Source: Alistipes_A hominis (GTDB taxonomy: Bacteria; Bacteroidota; Bacteroidia; Bacteroidales; Rikenellaceae). Taken from it: 64,000 nt of DNA. The position numbers and the translations under genes were made by a program. The DNA is taken from NCBI RefSeq assembly GCF_014288115.1, contig NZ_JACOOK010000006.1, positions 124,001 through 188,000 on the forward strand, written 5' to 3'. Below are positions 17,099 to 25,612 of this stretch, piece by piece. The notes under the pieces were generated by a model, which did no database searches, was not told the DNA's origin, and saw nothing but the letters and a program-made list of their open reading frames with translations. Positions within the stretch are counted from its first letter, which is position 1; each line of letters opens with the position of its first letter.

Positions 17099-17459
17099 GG
17101 CAAGCGGTTTTGATTCTCAGAATATGGATCGAGACGAACAAAGATACGGTAAAAAGCAAAACGGCGACCCAAATCCGGCTATTAAGTACGATGCCGACGA
17201 ACAGCATGGAACTCCACATCACCGACAACACGGTTATCTTGACCGACAGCGGGATTCCCCGACCGCTCCTGTAATCGCGCAGGTAGCGGCCGAAAACCCG
17301 GTTCTGAAGCATCCAGCGGTTCATCCGGGGATCGCTTTTCGAAAAGCAGTAAACGGCCAGCAGCAGGAAAGGCGTGGTCGGCAGCATCGGAACGAAAGCC
17401 CCGACGAAACCGAGCCCGACGGCCAGGTATCCGGCGATTTTGAGCAGCGTATTCTTCAT
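17055..17459 (-). CDS. DUF454/YbaN family inner-membrane protein
   Basis: A 134-residue small membrane protein from ATG 17457-17459. Two hydrophobic stretches at the N-terminus include the family signature GAFVPMLPTTPFLLLAVYCF, followed by SDPRMNRWMLQNRVFGRYLRDY and GIPLSVKI, then a second hydrophobic pair. This fits YbaN/DUF454, a family with no settled function. It overlaps the start of mqnB by 44 bases, which suggests co-expression with the menaquinone genes. Its C-terminus is charged (CREERKDRHTES). Confidence 0.85.
   Translation of the reverse strand: MKNTLLKIAGYLAVGLGFVGAFVPMLPTTPFLLLAVYCFSKSDPRMNRWMLQNRVFGRYLRDYRSGRGIPLSVKITVLSVMWSSMLFVGIVLNSRIWVAVLLFTVSLFVSIHILRIKTACREERKDRHTESDGA
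17139..17146 (-). promoter_or_regulatory. Possible internal -7 box for mqnB
   Basis: Minus-strand TATCTTTG matches TAnnTTTG, 41 bases before the mqnB GTG and inside the end of the DUF454 gene. No clear -33 element. Confidence 0.4.
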
Positions 17460-17504
17460 AGTCGTACGAAACGGGCGCAAGATACGAAAAATCAAAAAAA
17501 TGTT

Positions 17505-17512
17505 TACCTTTG
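17505..17512 (+). promoter_or_regulatory. -7 promoter box for prfA-pyrF
   Basis: TACCTTTG in the divergent gap. It leaves an untranslated leader of about 110 bases before the prfA ATG, in which no known riboswitch was recognised. Confidence 0.6.
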
Positions 17513-17631
17513 TGACGCTTCCGGCGGCCGGCGGATCGCATCCGGCAGGTGCAATCCCCAGTTTCTCAAAAGGAACGCGTTGCGCACCGGAAACGCCTCG
17601 CAGGGAGCATCATCCGATAATTATCATTTTT

Positions 17632-18717
17632 ATGTCAGAAAATTCGATACTTTCACGCCTCGACGGACTGAAGATCAAATACGAAGAGATCGGCCAGCAG
17701 ATGACCGATCCGGAAGTGATCGCCGATATGAAAAAATTCGTAGCGCTGAACAAAGAGTATAAAGAACTGCAGCCGGTGGTCGAAACCAGCGAAAAATACC
17801 GGACGGCGCTGAACCACCTCGCCGAAGCCAAAGAGATCCTCACGACCGAAAAGGACGACGAACTGCGCGAAATGGCGCGCATGGAGGTCGCCGAGTTGGA
17901 ACCGGAACTCGAGCGGCTGGAAGAGGAGATCAAGCTGCTGCTGATTCCGGCCGACCCGCAGGACAGCAAGAACGCCATCGTCGAAATCCGCGGCGGAACC
18001 GGCGGCGACGAAGCGGCCCTGTTCGCCGGCGACCTGTTTCGCATGTATACCAAATACATCGAGAAACGCGGTTGGAAATACGAGATCAACAGCATGAGCG
18101 AGGGCACTTCGGGCGGATTCAAGGAGATCGTGATGAAAGTGATCGGCGACAGCGTCTACGGCGTGCTGAAATACGAATCGGGCGTACACCGCGTACAGCG
18201 CGTGCCGCAGACCGAAACCCAAGGCCGCGTACACACGTCGGCCGCGTCGGTGGCCGTACTGCCCGAAGCCGAAGAGTTCGACCTGGAAATCAATATGAAT
18301 GACATCCGCAAGGATATTTTTTGCGCATCGGGGCCCGGCGGCCAGTCGGTCAACACGACCTATTCGGCGATTCGGCTGACCCACATCCCGACGGGCATCG
18401 TCGTGCAGTGCCAGGATCAGAAATCGCAGTTGAAGAACTTCGACAAGGCGTTCGAAGAGTTGCGTACCCGTATTTACAACCTGGAGTACCAAAAATACCT
18501 CGACGAGATCGCCGGCAAGCGTAAGACGATGGTGTCGACCGGCGACCGCAGCGCCAAGATCCGCACCTACAACTATCCGCAAGGCCGCGTGACCGACCAC
18601 CGGATCAACCTGACGCTCTACAACCTGAGCGCCGTGATGGACGGCGACATCCAGGAGATTATCGACAAGTTACAGGTAGCAGAGAATGCCGAACGGCTGC
18701 GCGCGAGCGAAGAGTAA
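17632..18717 (+). CDS. prfA: Peptide chain release factor 1
   Basis: A 361-residue class I release factor that reads UAA and UAG and hydrolyses peptidyl-tRNA. The catalytic GGQ is at residues 236-238 in ASGPGGQSVNTTYSAIRLTH. The preceding domain has GGTGGDEAALFAGDLFRMY and GVHRVQRVPQTE. The start ATG 17632-17634 gives the standard N-terminus MSENSILSRLDGLKIKYEEI; an in-frame upstream extension into the leader is not conserved sequence. pyrF follows 23 bases later. RF1 is relevant to this window because it would still read the TAA and TAG stops of the UGA-containing element; RF2 (prfB), which reads UGA, is not in the window. Confidence 0.97.
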   Translation: MSENSILSRLDGLKIKYEEIGQQMTDPEVIADMKKFVALNKEYKELQPVVETSEKYRTALNHLAEAKEILTTEKDDELREMARMEVAELEPELERLEEEIKLLLIPADPQDSKNAIVEIRGGTGGDEAALFAGDLFRMYTKYIEKRGWKYEINSMSEGTSGGFKEIVMKVIGDSVYGVLKYESGVHRVQRVPQTETQGRVHTSAASVAVLPEAEEFDLEINMNDIRKDIFCASGPGGQSVNTTYSAIRLTHIPTGIVVQCQDQKSQLKNFDKAFEELRTRIYNLEYQKYLDEIAGKRKTMVSTGDRSAKIRTYNYPQGRVTDHRINLTLYNLSAVMDGDIQEIIDKLQVAENAERLRASEE

Positions 18718-18740
18718 CGAACCTCAAAAACGAATACTCC

Positions 18741-19568
18741 ATGACTTCATCGGAACTTTTCGAACAGATCAGGCGGAAACGCAGTTTCCTGTGCGTAGGC
18801 CTGGATACCGATCCGAACAAAATCCCGCAGCGCCTGCTGTCCGAAGACGATCCGGTTTTCGCCTTCAACCGGGCGATCGTCGACGCCACGGCGGCATACG
18901 CCGTATGCTACAAGCCCAACCTCGCTTTTTACGAGGAAAACGGCGCGAAAGGCTGGGAAAGTTTCGTCAAAACGGTGCGATATATCCGGGATAACTATCC
19001 CGAAATCATGATTATCGCCGACGCCAAACGGGGCGATATCGGCAATACGTCGCAGATGTACGCCCGCGCCTTTTTCAGCCAAGATCTGGCCGACGGGGTG
19101 ACGTTGTCTCCGTACATGGGACGCGACACGGTCGACCCGTTCCTCCGCTTCGACGGCAAATGGGCGGTCATTCTGGCGCTGACCTCCAACCCGAGCGCCG
19201 CCGATTTCGAAATGCAGCGGCTCGAAGAGGGCGGCTATCTTTATGAAAAAGTGATCGACGTATCGAGCGGATGGGGCACGGCCGAAAACATGATGTACGT
19301 CGTCGGCGCGACGCAAGCCCGGATGCTGAAAGGAATCCGGGAACTGATCCCGAACCATTTCCTGCTCGTCCCGGGAGTGGGCGCGCAGGGCGGCAGCCTC
19401 GAAGAAGTGGCCCGTTACGGGATGAACGACCGTTGCGGTCTGCTGGTCAATTCCTCGCGCGGGATCATTTATGCCGACCGATCGGAACTCTTTGCCGACA
19501 CGGCCGCGAAAAAAGCGGCCGAAATGGCTGCCCAGATGGCCGAATTATTGTCCGCGCACGGCTTGTAA
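18741..19568 (+). CDS. pyrF: Orotidine 5'-phosphate decarboxylase (type 2)
   Basis: A 275-residue TIM-barrel enzyme that makes UMP from OMP, the last step of de novo pyrimidine synthesis. The catalytic Asp-Lys motif is IIADAKRGDIGNTSQMYARA near residues 92-111, with CVGLDTDP at the N-terminus binding region and LVPGVGAQGG plus NSSRGIIYA for phosphate binding near the C-terminus. The longer length and sequence type match the group 2 PyrF of Bacteroidetes and actinobacteria. It lies directly after prfA and ends at a strong terminator. Confidence 0.95.
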   Translation: MTSSELFEQIRRKRSFLCVGLDTDPNKIPQRLLSEDDPVFAFNRAIVDATAAYAVCYKPNLAFYEENGAKGWESFVKTVRYIRDNYPEIMIIADAKRGDIGNTSQMYARAFFSQDLADGVTLSPYMGRDTVDPFLRFDGKWAVILALTSNPSAADFEMQRLEEGGYLYEKVIDVSSGWGTAENMMYVVGATQARMLKGIRELIPNHFLLVPGVGAQGGSLEEVARYGMNDRCGLLVNSSRGIIYADRSELFADTAAKKAAEMAAQMAELLSAHGL

Positions 19569-19586
19569 AAAACGATTCCGAAAAAT

Positions 19587-19625
19587 AACGCCCCGGAATA
19601 TCATACGATTTCGGGGCGTTTTCAT
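19587..19625 (+). terminator. Rho-independent terminator after pyrF
   Basis: Nine-base stem AACGCCCCG with CGGGGCGTT, followed by TTTTC. Confidence 0.8.
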
Positions 19626-19909
19626 TTTCATCCGCATACGCCGACACTCTCCCGATCCGGCGACATAATTCCATGAGATATGAAAAGGATATTCCTTTCC
19701 GGTCTGTTTCGTTCGGACTTTTCTATCCCGCAAAAAACGGCGTGACCCGGGATTTCGCAAAACTGGCACTGAAAATGAGCACTCCGTTACGGCGTTACCC
19801 GACACCGTTCGAACCCTTCCGTCCGTTTGACGGGGTCGAAACGAATCGCCCGGTATATAAAATTTTCTATCGTTCAAAATTAAGTAATATTTCATTAAAA
19901 AATCAAACT
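19626..19909. other. Intergenic stretch with no gene seen
   Basis: A frame reads in phase into the downstream membrane protein from 19,673, but its sequence looks like no leader or domain and the codon usage is poor. The A+T-rich last 60 bases probably hold the promoter; I did not find a clean TAnnTTTG. Confidence 0.5.
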
Positions 19910-20491
19910 ATGGACAATTCTTTTGAAACGCTGCTCGAACATTCGAAACAGGCGATCCGTTACTGGTGGTTGCTGCTGCTGACCGGCATCGCGCTATTCA
20001 TCATCGGCCTGGTCGTATTCCTGTACCCGGCGCAAAGTTACCTGGGCATGTCGCTGATGTTCGGTTTTCTGATCTTCTTTTCCGGCCTGTTCCAGATCAT
20101 TCTTTCGGCCGGCAACAAACACTACATGACCGGGCGCGGATGGATGCTGGCCGGCGGCATCATCGAGGTGATCTTGGGCGTCATCCTGATCTTGAATACG
20201 GCGCTGTCCGCAGCGACGCTGCCGATCTTCCTCGCTTTCTGGTTGTTGTTCCGCAGCTTCAGCGCGATCGGACTGGGCAGCGACATGAACGCGATGAACG
20301 TTCCCGGTTCGGGATGGACGATCGTAAGCGGCGTCCTACTGCTGCTGCTTTCGATGTGGATCCTGTTCCAGCCGATACTGTTCGGGACGGCGGCCGTGAT
20401 CATCTGGGTAGGCATTTCACTGCTTTTCGCCGGGATGTCGGCCTGTATTTTCGCCTTCCAACTGCGCGACGTACACAAACATATGAAATAG
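19910..20491 (+). CDS. HdeD/DUF308 family membrane protein
   Basis: A 193-residue protein with six hydrophobic segments in three pairs and little else: WWLLLLTGIALFIIGLVVFL, LIFFSGLFQIIL, GGIIEVILGVILIL, LPIFLAFWLLFRSF, GWTIVSGVLLLLLSMWILF and VIIWVGISLLFAGMSACIF. This is the HdeD/DUF308 pattern. HdeD is associated with acid stress in enterobacteria; no function is known in Bacteroidales. The start ATG at 19910 follows an A+T-rich leader and gives a natural N-terminus (MDNSFETLLEHSKQAIRYWW). It is flanked by terminators, so it is probably a single-gene unit. Confidence 0.8.
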   Translation: MDNSFETLLEHSKQAIRYWWLLLLTGIALFIIGLVVFLYPAQSYLGMSLMFGFLIFFSGLFQIILSAGNKHYMTGRGWMLAGGIIEVILGVILILNTALSAATLPIFLAFWLLFRSFSAIGLGSDMNAMNVPGSGWTIVSGVLLLLLSMWILFQPILFGTAAVIIWVGISLLFAGMSACIFAFQLRDVHKHMK

Positions 20492-20513
20492 AATATTCGT
20501 TATTTTTCTCTGC

Positions 20514-20539
20514 AAATCCCGGCTCCGGCCGGGATTTTT
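20514..20539 (+). terminator. Rho-independent terminator after the HdeD-like gene
   Basis: Stem AAATCCCGG with CCGGGATTT followed by TTC. Confidence 0.7.
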
Positions 20540-20746
20540 CGTTTCGTACGAGCCTTTCCCGAAAAACATCGCTTTTGCGGTACAACCGCCCGTCCGTACG
20601 CGAAAGATCCGATCCGCAAAATCCGGAATCGTCCTCGATCCGCTTTTTCAATGGGAAAATTAGAATCTTTTTCTAAAAATCCGTATCTTTTGGGCAAAAA
20701 TCGCCGACTCGCTACAAAGTCGGCTTCAACCCAATTTATTCAGGAC

Positions 20747-21871
20747 ATGGCTTCTTCTCAAGTATTTTTCACAAACCTCCGCACCACGCCGACCAGCAAC
20801 CTGCTGGACAAAATGGAGCGACTGGTTCGCCGGGCGGGCATCGCCGGCATCGATTTCGAGAACCGTTTCGCCGCGATCAAGATTCATTTCGGGGAACCGG
20901 GCAACATGGCCTACCTGCGGCCCCAGTACGCCGCCCGGATGGCCGGACTGCTGCGTTCGCTCGGCGCGAAACCGTTCCTGACCGACGCCAACACGCTCTA
21001 TTCGGGACGACGCGCGAATGCCGTCGACCACCTACAGAGCGCTATGGAGAACGGCTACAACCCGATCTCCGCACAATGTCAGGTCATCATTGCCGACGGA
21101 CTGAAAGGCATCGACTACCGGGAAATCGAAATCGACGGCGAATACTGCAAAGCACCGAAAATCGGCGCGGCCGTCGCCGACGCAGACATTGTCATCTCGA
21201 TGACCCATTTCAAAGGACACGAACAGACCGGATTCGGTGGTACGCTGAAGAACCTCGGCATGGGTTGCGCCAGCGTCGGCGGCAAGCTGGAACTGCACTG
21301 CGCGGCCCAGCCCGTCGTCAAAACGGAAAACTGCCGAGGCTGCAACATCTGCGTAAAACACTGCGCGCACGACGCCATACACCTGAACCCGGAACGGAAA
21401 GCCGAGATCGACTACTCGAAGTGCGTCGGCTGCGGACAATGCATCGCGTTATGCCAGTACGACAGCGCGTCGATGGGGGCCAACGATACATCGGAACGCC
21501 TGAACTACAAAATCGCCGAATACACGAAGGCCGTGCTGAAAGACAAGCCGAACTTCCATGTCAGCTTCATCATGAACGTCTCGCCGGAATGCGACTGCTG
21601 GAATCACAACGACGCCGCCGTCGTCCCCGACCTCGGAATCGCCGCTTCATTCGACCCGGTAGCCCTGGACAAAGCCTGCGCCGACCTGGTGATCCACGCG
21701 CCCGCGTTGCAGACGGTCAACCGACTTACCGAAAGTCGTCCGCACGAACACCTCGAAGATACCGACAAATTCCGACTGATGCATCCCGACACCGACTGGC
21801 TGGCCGGACTGACGCACGCCGAAAAGATCGGAATCGGAAACATGCAATACGAACTGATCGAGGTGAGGTAA
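20747..21871 (+). CDS. DUF362 protein with two 4Fe-4S clusters
   Basis: A 374-residue cytoplasmic protein. The start at ATG 20747 (MASSQVFFTNLRTTPTSNLL) is chosen over an upstream in-frame ATG, because the latter region looks non-coding. Residues 1-180 and 285-374 form the DUF362 fold (AIKIHFGEPGNMAYLRPQY, DIVISMTHFKGHEQTGFGG). Between them, about residues 190-245, is a bacterial ferredoxin-like insert with two Cys motifs: CRGCNICVKHC and CVGCGQCIALC. Proteins of this type are presumed redox proteins; no substrate is known. A second DUF362 gene without the clusters lies at 24,659. Confidence 0.85.
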   Translation: MASSQVFFTNLRTTPTSNLLDKMERLVRRAGIAGIDFENRFAAIKIHFGEPGNMAYLRPQYAARMAGLLRSLGAKPFLTDANTLYSGRRANAVDHLQSAMENGYNPISAQCQVIIADGLKGIDYREIEIDGEYCKAPKIGAAVADADIVISMTHFKGHEQTGFGGTLKNLGMGCASVGGKLELHCAAQPVVKTENCRGCNICVKHCAHDAIHLNPERKAEIDYSKCVGCGQCIALCQYDSASMGANDTSERLNYKIAEYTKAVLKDKPNFHVSFIMNVSPECDCWNHNDAAVVPDLGIAASFDPVALDKACADLVIHAPALQTVNRLTESRPHEHLEDTDKFRLMHPDTDWLAGLTHAEKIGIGNMQYELIEVR

Positions 21872-21934
21872 CGTTTCCTCCCCGAAGATACTCCGCAATA
21901 CCGCAATCGAATAACTTTAAAATACAACTATGTT

Positions 21935-22444
21935 ATGGAAACGACTGTAAAACTCTATTCGCTGAACTTCCGACAGGCCAAGACCTATTGGTTCACGCTG
22001 CTGTTCGTAGCCGGCAATCTGATTCTGCCGCAATTATGCCATCTGATTCCGCAGGGGGGACTGATCCTGCTGCCGATCTACTTCTTTACGCTGATCGCAG
22101 CCTATAAATTCGGCATCCGGGTCGGCCTGCTGACGGCCGTGCTCTCTCCGCTGGCGAACAGCGCGCTGTTCGGGATGCCCGCTGCCGCCGTACTGCCCGA
22201 GATCCTGATCAAATCGGTCACGCTGGCCGTAGCCGCCGCTATGGCGGCCCGTTACCTGAAAAACGTTTCGATGCTGGCGATGGTCGCCGTCGTACTGGCT
22301 TACCAGATCATCGGCTCGCTGTTCGAATGGGTCCTCACGGGCAGCTTCCTTACCGCCATGCAGGATTTCCGTCTCGGCGTTCCGGGCATGTTGTTGCAGA
22401 TCGTAGCCGGGTACGCGCTGCTGAAATGGCTGGCCAAACGCTGA
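21935..22444 (+). CDS. ECF transporter S component-like membrane protein
   Basis: A 169-residue, almost wholly hydrophobic protein with five or six membrane helices (WFTLLFVAGNLILPQLCHLI, LLPIYFFTLIAAYKFGIRVG, LTAVLSPLANSALFGMPAA, IKSVTLAVAAAMAARYL, MLAMVAVVLAYQIIGSLFEW). The size and the LSPLANSALFGMP loop fit substrate-binding S components of energy-coupling factor importers, which bring in vitamins or metals. The ATPase and T-component genes are not here, as is usual for shared-module (group II) systems. The substrate cannot be read. It leads a forward gene run with a TonB receptor, which suggests uptake of a shared small molecule. Ends in TGA. Confidence 0.6.
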   Translation: METTVKLYSLNFRQAKTYWFTLLFVAGNLILPQLCHLIPQGGLILLPIYFFTLIAAYKFGIRVGLLTAVLSPLANSALFGMPAAAVLPEILIKSVTLAVAAAMAARYLKNVSMLAMVAVVLAYQIIGSLFEWVLTGSFLTAMQDFRLGVPGMLLQIVAGYALLKWLAKR

Positions 22445-22448
22445 CACG

Positions 22449-22740
22449 ATGCCGAGAAAAACATTCGAAGAAGTGCTGACCCGTTTCCGGGAAATCCCGA
22501 TCCCGGAAGATTTCGACCTGCTGGTAGCGATCGCCAACGGCGGGATCATACCGGCCGCGCCGTTGAACCTGCGGCTGAACAAAGAGGTTCGCCCGCTGCG
22601 AATCAACCTGCGCGACGAATGCCAGCGGCCGAAATACGACAAACCGAAAACGGCTGGTCCCGGTCGACTTCGACGTAAAGGGGAATGCGGACTACGCGCT
22701 GTACAACGAAGCTTGCTTCCGATTTCCAGGGATACTCTGA
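22449..22740 (+). pseudogene. Phosphoribosyltransferase remnant (frameshift plus internal deletion)
   Basis: The first ~67 codons (MPRKTFEEVLTRFREIPIPE to ECQRPKYDKPK) read as the N-terminus of a small phosphoribosyltransferase, including LLVAIANGGIIPAAPLNLRL. After about position 22,650 the sensible sequence moves into another frame, LVPVDFDVKGNADYALYNEA, and ends at TGA 22,738-22,740. In intact relatives the stretch after VDFDVKG holds the PRPP-binding loop (VLLVDD-x-x-x-TG type), which is missing here: the text jumps from VKG to the C-terminal NADYALYNEACFRFPG. So the gene has lost its catalytic core as well as its frame and is almost certainly inactive. It sits between the ECF-like gene and the TonB receptor. 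Confidence 0.75.
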
Positions 22741-22744
22741 CCGT

Positions 22745-24622
22745 ATGAACGTACCGACGAAACTTTACCTATGCGCCGCAATGGCATGCTGCGGCATGAT
22801 TTCCGCACGGAGTGCCGTACCGGAACGCTTCGCCGACTCCGTACGGATGGACGAAGTGATCGTGACCGGATCGCGGCCGGCGGTAAACTTCCGCAACCTG
22901 CCGATGAGCGTATCGGTCGTCGAGGAACGGCAAATCGAACGGCGGTTCGAACCGTCGCTGCTGCCGGTGCTGACCGAACAGGTGCCCGGACTGTTCATCA
23001 CCGGACGCGGCGTGATGGGGTACGGCGTGGCGGCCGGCGCGGCCGGCGGTATGAAAATCCGGGGAGTAGGGGGCGAACCCACTTCCGGGGTGCTGGTGCT
23101 GATCGACGGACATCCGCAGTACATGGGCCTGATGGGGCATCCGCTGGCGGACAGTTACCAGTCGATGAACGCCGAACGGGTGGAAGTGGTGCGCGGCCCG
23201 GCCTCGATCCTGTACGGGTCGAACGCGATGGGCGGCGTCGTAAACATCATCACGAAAAAAGGGCAAGCGGATGGCGTCTACAACATGGCCCGCCTGATGT
23301 ACGGCTCGTTCAACACGCTGAACGTCGAAGTGAGCAACGCCGTGCGGAAAGGAAAATTCAACAGTTTCGCCGCGCTGAATTACAGTCATACCGACGGACA
23401 CCGCAAGGACATGGGATTCGGCGGTTGGGGAGGCTACCTGAAGCTGGGCTACGACTTCACCGCGCACTGGAAAGCGTTCGCGGACGTGAACCTGAACCAT
23501 TTCGCCGCCTCGAACCCCGGTTCCGTCACCGCTCCGCTGATCGACAACGATGCGCTGATTACCCGCGGAATGACCTCGTTCTCGCTCGACAACCGCTACG
23601 AACGCACGTCGGGATCGCTGAAATTCTTTTACAACTTCGGATATCACAAAATCGACGACGGGCACAGCCCGGGACAACCGTCGCCGGACTACCGTTTCCG
23701 TTCGCGGGACCGGATGCTGGGCATCACGGCCTACCAGTCGTACCGGCTGTTTACGGGCAACCAGACGACGCTCGGAGCGGACTACCAACGCAGCGGGGGA
23801 CGCGCCTGGAACCGCTATCCCGACCGAGACGAACAGTTGGCCGACAAGACGCTGAACGATGTGGCGGTCTACCTGAACATGCAGCAGACGCTCGCGAGAT
23901 GGATGACGCTGAACGCGGGCGTCCGCATGGATTATAACCCGCACTTCGGCGCGCAGTGGGTCCCGCAGTTCGGGATCAGTTTCCCGATAGCGCCCGAAAC
24001 CGTCCTCAAAGCGATCCTCAGCAAAGGATTCCGGACACCGACCATCCGCGAAATGTACATGTTTCCGCCGCAAAATCCCGACCTGCGACCCGAAAGGCTG
24101 ATGAATTACGAGTTCTCCGTTACGCAGAGTTTCTGGCAACGCAAACTGTCGCTGAGCGCCAATGTTTACTACCTTAAGGGCGACAACACGATCCAGGCGG
24201 TTTTCGACGGCAACCGGCCGATAAACGTCAACACGGGCCGGATCGAAAACTACGGCGTGGAACTGACCGCGCGATACCGGGCCGCCCGGTCGCTGGCCTT
24301 CTCGGGCAATTACAGTTGGCTGCACATGGAATACAAAATACTGGCGGCGCCGCAGCACAAACTGTACGCCGGTATCGACTTTATCCGGCCGCGCTGGAGC
24401 GTATCGACCGGGGTGCAATACGTCCGCGGACTCTATACGGATCTGAAAGCGCCGGGCACGGAGCAATTCGTATTGTGGAACCTACGCGCCTCGTGGCAAG
24501 CGAGCTCCGTCGTCGAACTTTTCGCGCGGGGCGAGAACCTGCTGGCTCAGGACTACGAAATCAACGCCGGTTACCCGATGCCCCGAGCCACGGTTTTCGG
24601 CGGCGTGAACCTGCGCTTCTGA
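22745..24622 (+). CDS. TonB-dependent outer-membrane receptor
   Basis: A 625-residue receptor for energised uptake across the outer membrane. The start ATG 22745 gives a signal peptide (MNVPTKLYLCAAMACCGMIS). The N-terminal plug domain is at about residues 35-150: MDEVIVTGSRP, RNLPMSVSVVEERQIERR, ERVEVVRGPASILYGSNAMG and GVVNIITKKG. The beta-barrel follows with many alternating aromatic strands and ends in Phe (ATVFGGVNLRF), the usual outer-membrane sorting signal. It is shorter than SusC-type receptors and lacks their CarboxypepD-like front domain, resembling metal- or vitamin-chelate receptors. Gene order with the ECF-like protein supports small-molecule uptake. Ends in TGA. Confidence 0.93.
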   Translation: MNVPTKLYLCAAMACCGMISARSAVPERFADSVRMDEVIVTGSRPAVNFRNLPMSVSVVEERQIERRFEPSLLPVLTEQVPGLFITGRGVMGYGVAAGAAGGMKIRGVGGEPTSGVLVLIDGHPQYMGLMGHPLADSYQSMNAERVEVVRGPASILYGSNAMGGVVNIITKKGQADGVYNMARLMYGSFNTLNVEVSNAVRKGKFNSFAALNYSHTDGHRKDMGFGGWGGYLKLGYDFTAHWKAFADVNLNHFAASNPGSVTAPLIDNDALITRGMTSFSLDNRYERTSGSLKFFYNFGYHKIDDGHSPGQPSPDYRFRSRDRMLGITAYQSYRLFTGNQTTLGADYQRSGGRAWNRYPDRDEQLADKTLNDVAVYLNMQQTLARWMTLNAGVRMDYNPHFGAQWVPQFGISFPIAPETVLKAILSKGFRTPTIREMYMFPPQNPDLRPERLMNYEFSVTQSFWQRKLSLSANVYYLKGDNTIQAVFDGNRPINVNTGRIENYGVELTARYRAARSLAFSGNYSWLHMEYKILAAPQHKLYAGIDFIRPRWSVSTGVQYVRGLYTDLKAPGTEQFVLWNLRASWQASSVVELFARGENLLAQDYEINAGYPMPRATVFGGVNLRF

Positions 24623-24658
24623 TATACTTCGAAAACAACCCGACTAAAAACAAACGCG

Positions 24659-25597
24659 ATGGACAGACGAGATTTCTTAAAGGCGATCGCCCTGACGGGG
24701 GTTGCGATGATTATCAAGCCGGGCGGAACGATGGATCTGCTGGCCCAATCCGTCACCGACCCCGCTACGGGAGGAAAAACCGACCTGATCGCCGTCATGG
24801 GCGGCGAACCGGACGCCATGTTCCGCAAAGCGATCGCCGAAATGGGCGGCATGAAAAAGTTCGTCAAAGCAGGGGCCAAAGTGGCCGTCAAACCGAATAT
24901 CGGCTGGGACAAAACGCCCGAACTGGCCGGCAACACCAATCCCAAGCTGATCGCCGAGATCGTAAAACAATGCCTGGCCGCCGGAGCCAAGGAGGTCGCG
25001 GTTTTCGACCACACCTGCGACGACTGGATCAAATGTTATAAAAACAGCGGCATCGAAGATGCCGCCAAAACCGCAGGCGCGAAAGTCGTTCCGGCCCACG
25101 AGGAGTCCTATTACCGCGACATTTCGCTGCCGCACGGCAAAATCCTCAAAAACGCCAAGGTGCACCGGGCGATCCTCGACAGCGACGTCTGGATCAACGT
25201 ACCGGTGCTCAAACACCACGGGGGAGCCAACCTGACCATCTCGATGAAAAACCTGATGGGCATCGTCTGGGATCGCGGCGCATTCCACCGCGACGACCTG
25301 CAACAGTGCATCGCCGACATCTGCACGCTGCAAAAGAAACCGGCGCTGAACGTGGTGGACGCCTACCGCGTGATGAAGACCAACGGACCGCGCGGTCAGT
25401 CGGCCGACGACGTGGTGCTCGCCAAAGGGCTTTTCGTATCGCCGGACATCGTCGCCGTCGACACGGCCGCCACGAAATTCTTCAACCAGATCCGCGAAAT
25501 GCCGATGGAATCGGTCGGACATCTGGCCAACGGCCAGGCGCTGAACATCGGCACGACGGATCTCGATAAGTTGAACGTCAAACGAATCAAACTGTAA
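24659..25597 (+). CDS. DUF362 domain protein with twin-Arg-like N-terminus
   Basis: A 312-residue protein. The N-terminus MDRRDFLKAIALTGVAMIIK has the Tat-like RR-x-F-L-K motif followed by a hydrophobic stretch, so export as a folded protein, or membrane anchoring, is plausible. The rest is the DUF362 fold: VAVKPNIGWDKTPELAGN, VFDHTCDDW, INVPVLKHHGGANLTISMKN and SPDIVAVDTAATKFF. No Fe-S motifs are present, unlike the DUF362 protein at 20,747. It is followed 16 bases later by a NapH-like Fe-S membrane protein, and the pair probably works together in a redox process at the membrane. The exact reaction is unknown. Confidence 0.85.
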   Translation: MDRRDFLKAIALTGVAMIIKPGGTMDLLAQSVTDPATGGKTDLIAVMGGEPDAMFRKAIAEMGGMKKFVKAGAKVAVKPNIGWDKTPELAGNTNPKLIAEIVKQCLAAGAKEVAVFDHTCDDWIKCYKNSGIEDAAKTAGAKVVPAHEESYYRDISLPHGKILKNAKVHRAILDSDVWINVPVLKHHGGANLTISMKNLMGIVWDRGAFHRDDLQQCIADICTLQKKPALNVVDAYRVMKTNGPRGQSADDVVLAKGLFVSPDIVAVDTAATKFFNQIREMPMESVGHLANGQALNIGTTDLDKLNVKRIKL

Positions 25598-25612
25598 AAA
25601 GACGAAAACATC

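Noticed and set aside
17374..17631. Longer N-terminus for release factor 1
   Set aside because: The in-frame extension crosses the -7 box and leader; RF1 starts normally at MSENSILSRL.
19673..19909. Longer N-terminus for the HdeD-like protein
   Set aside because: The sequence has no signal or domain features and runs through an A+T-rich promoter-like leader.
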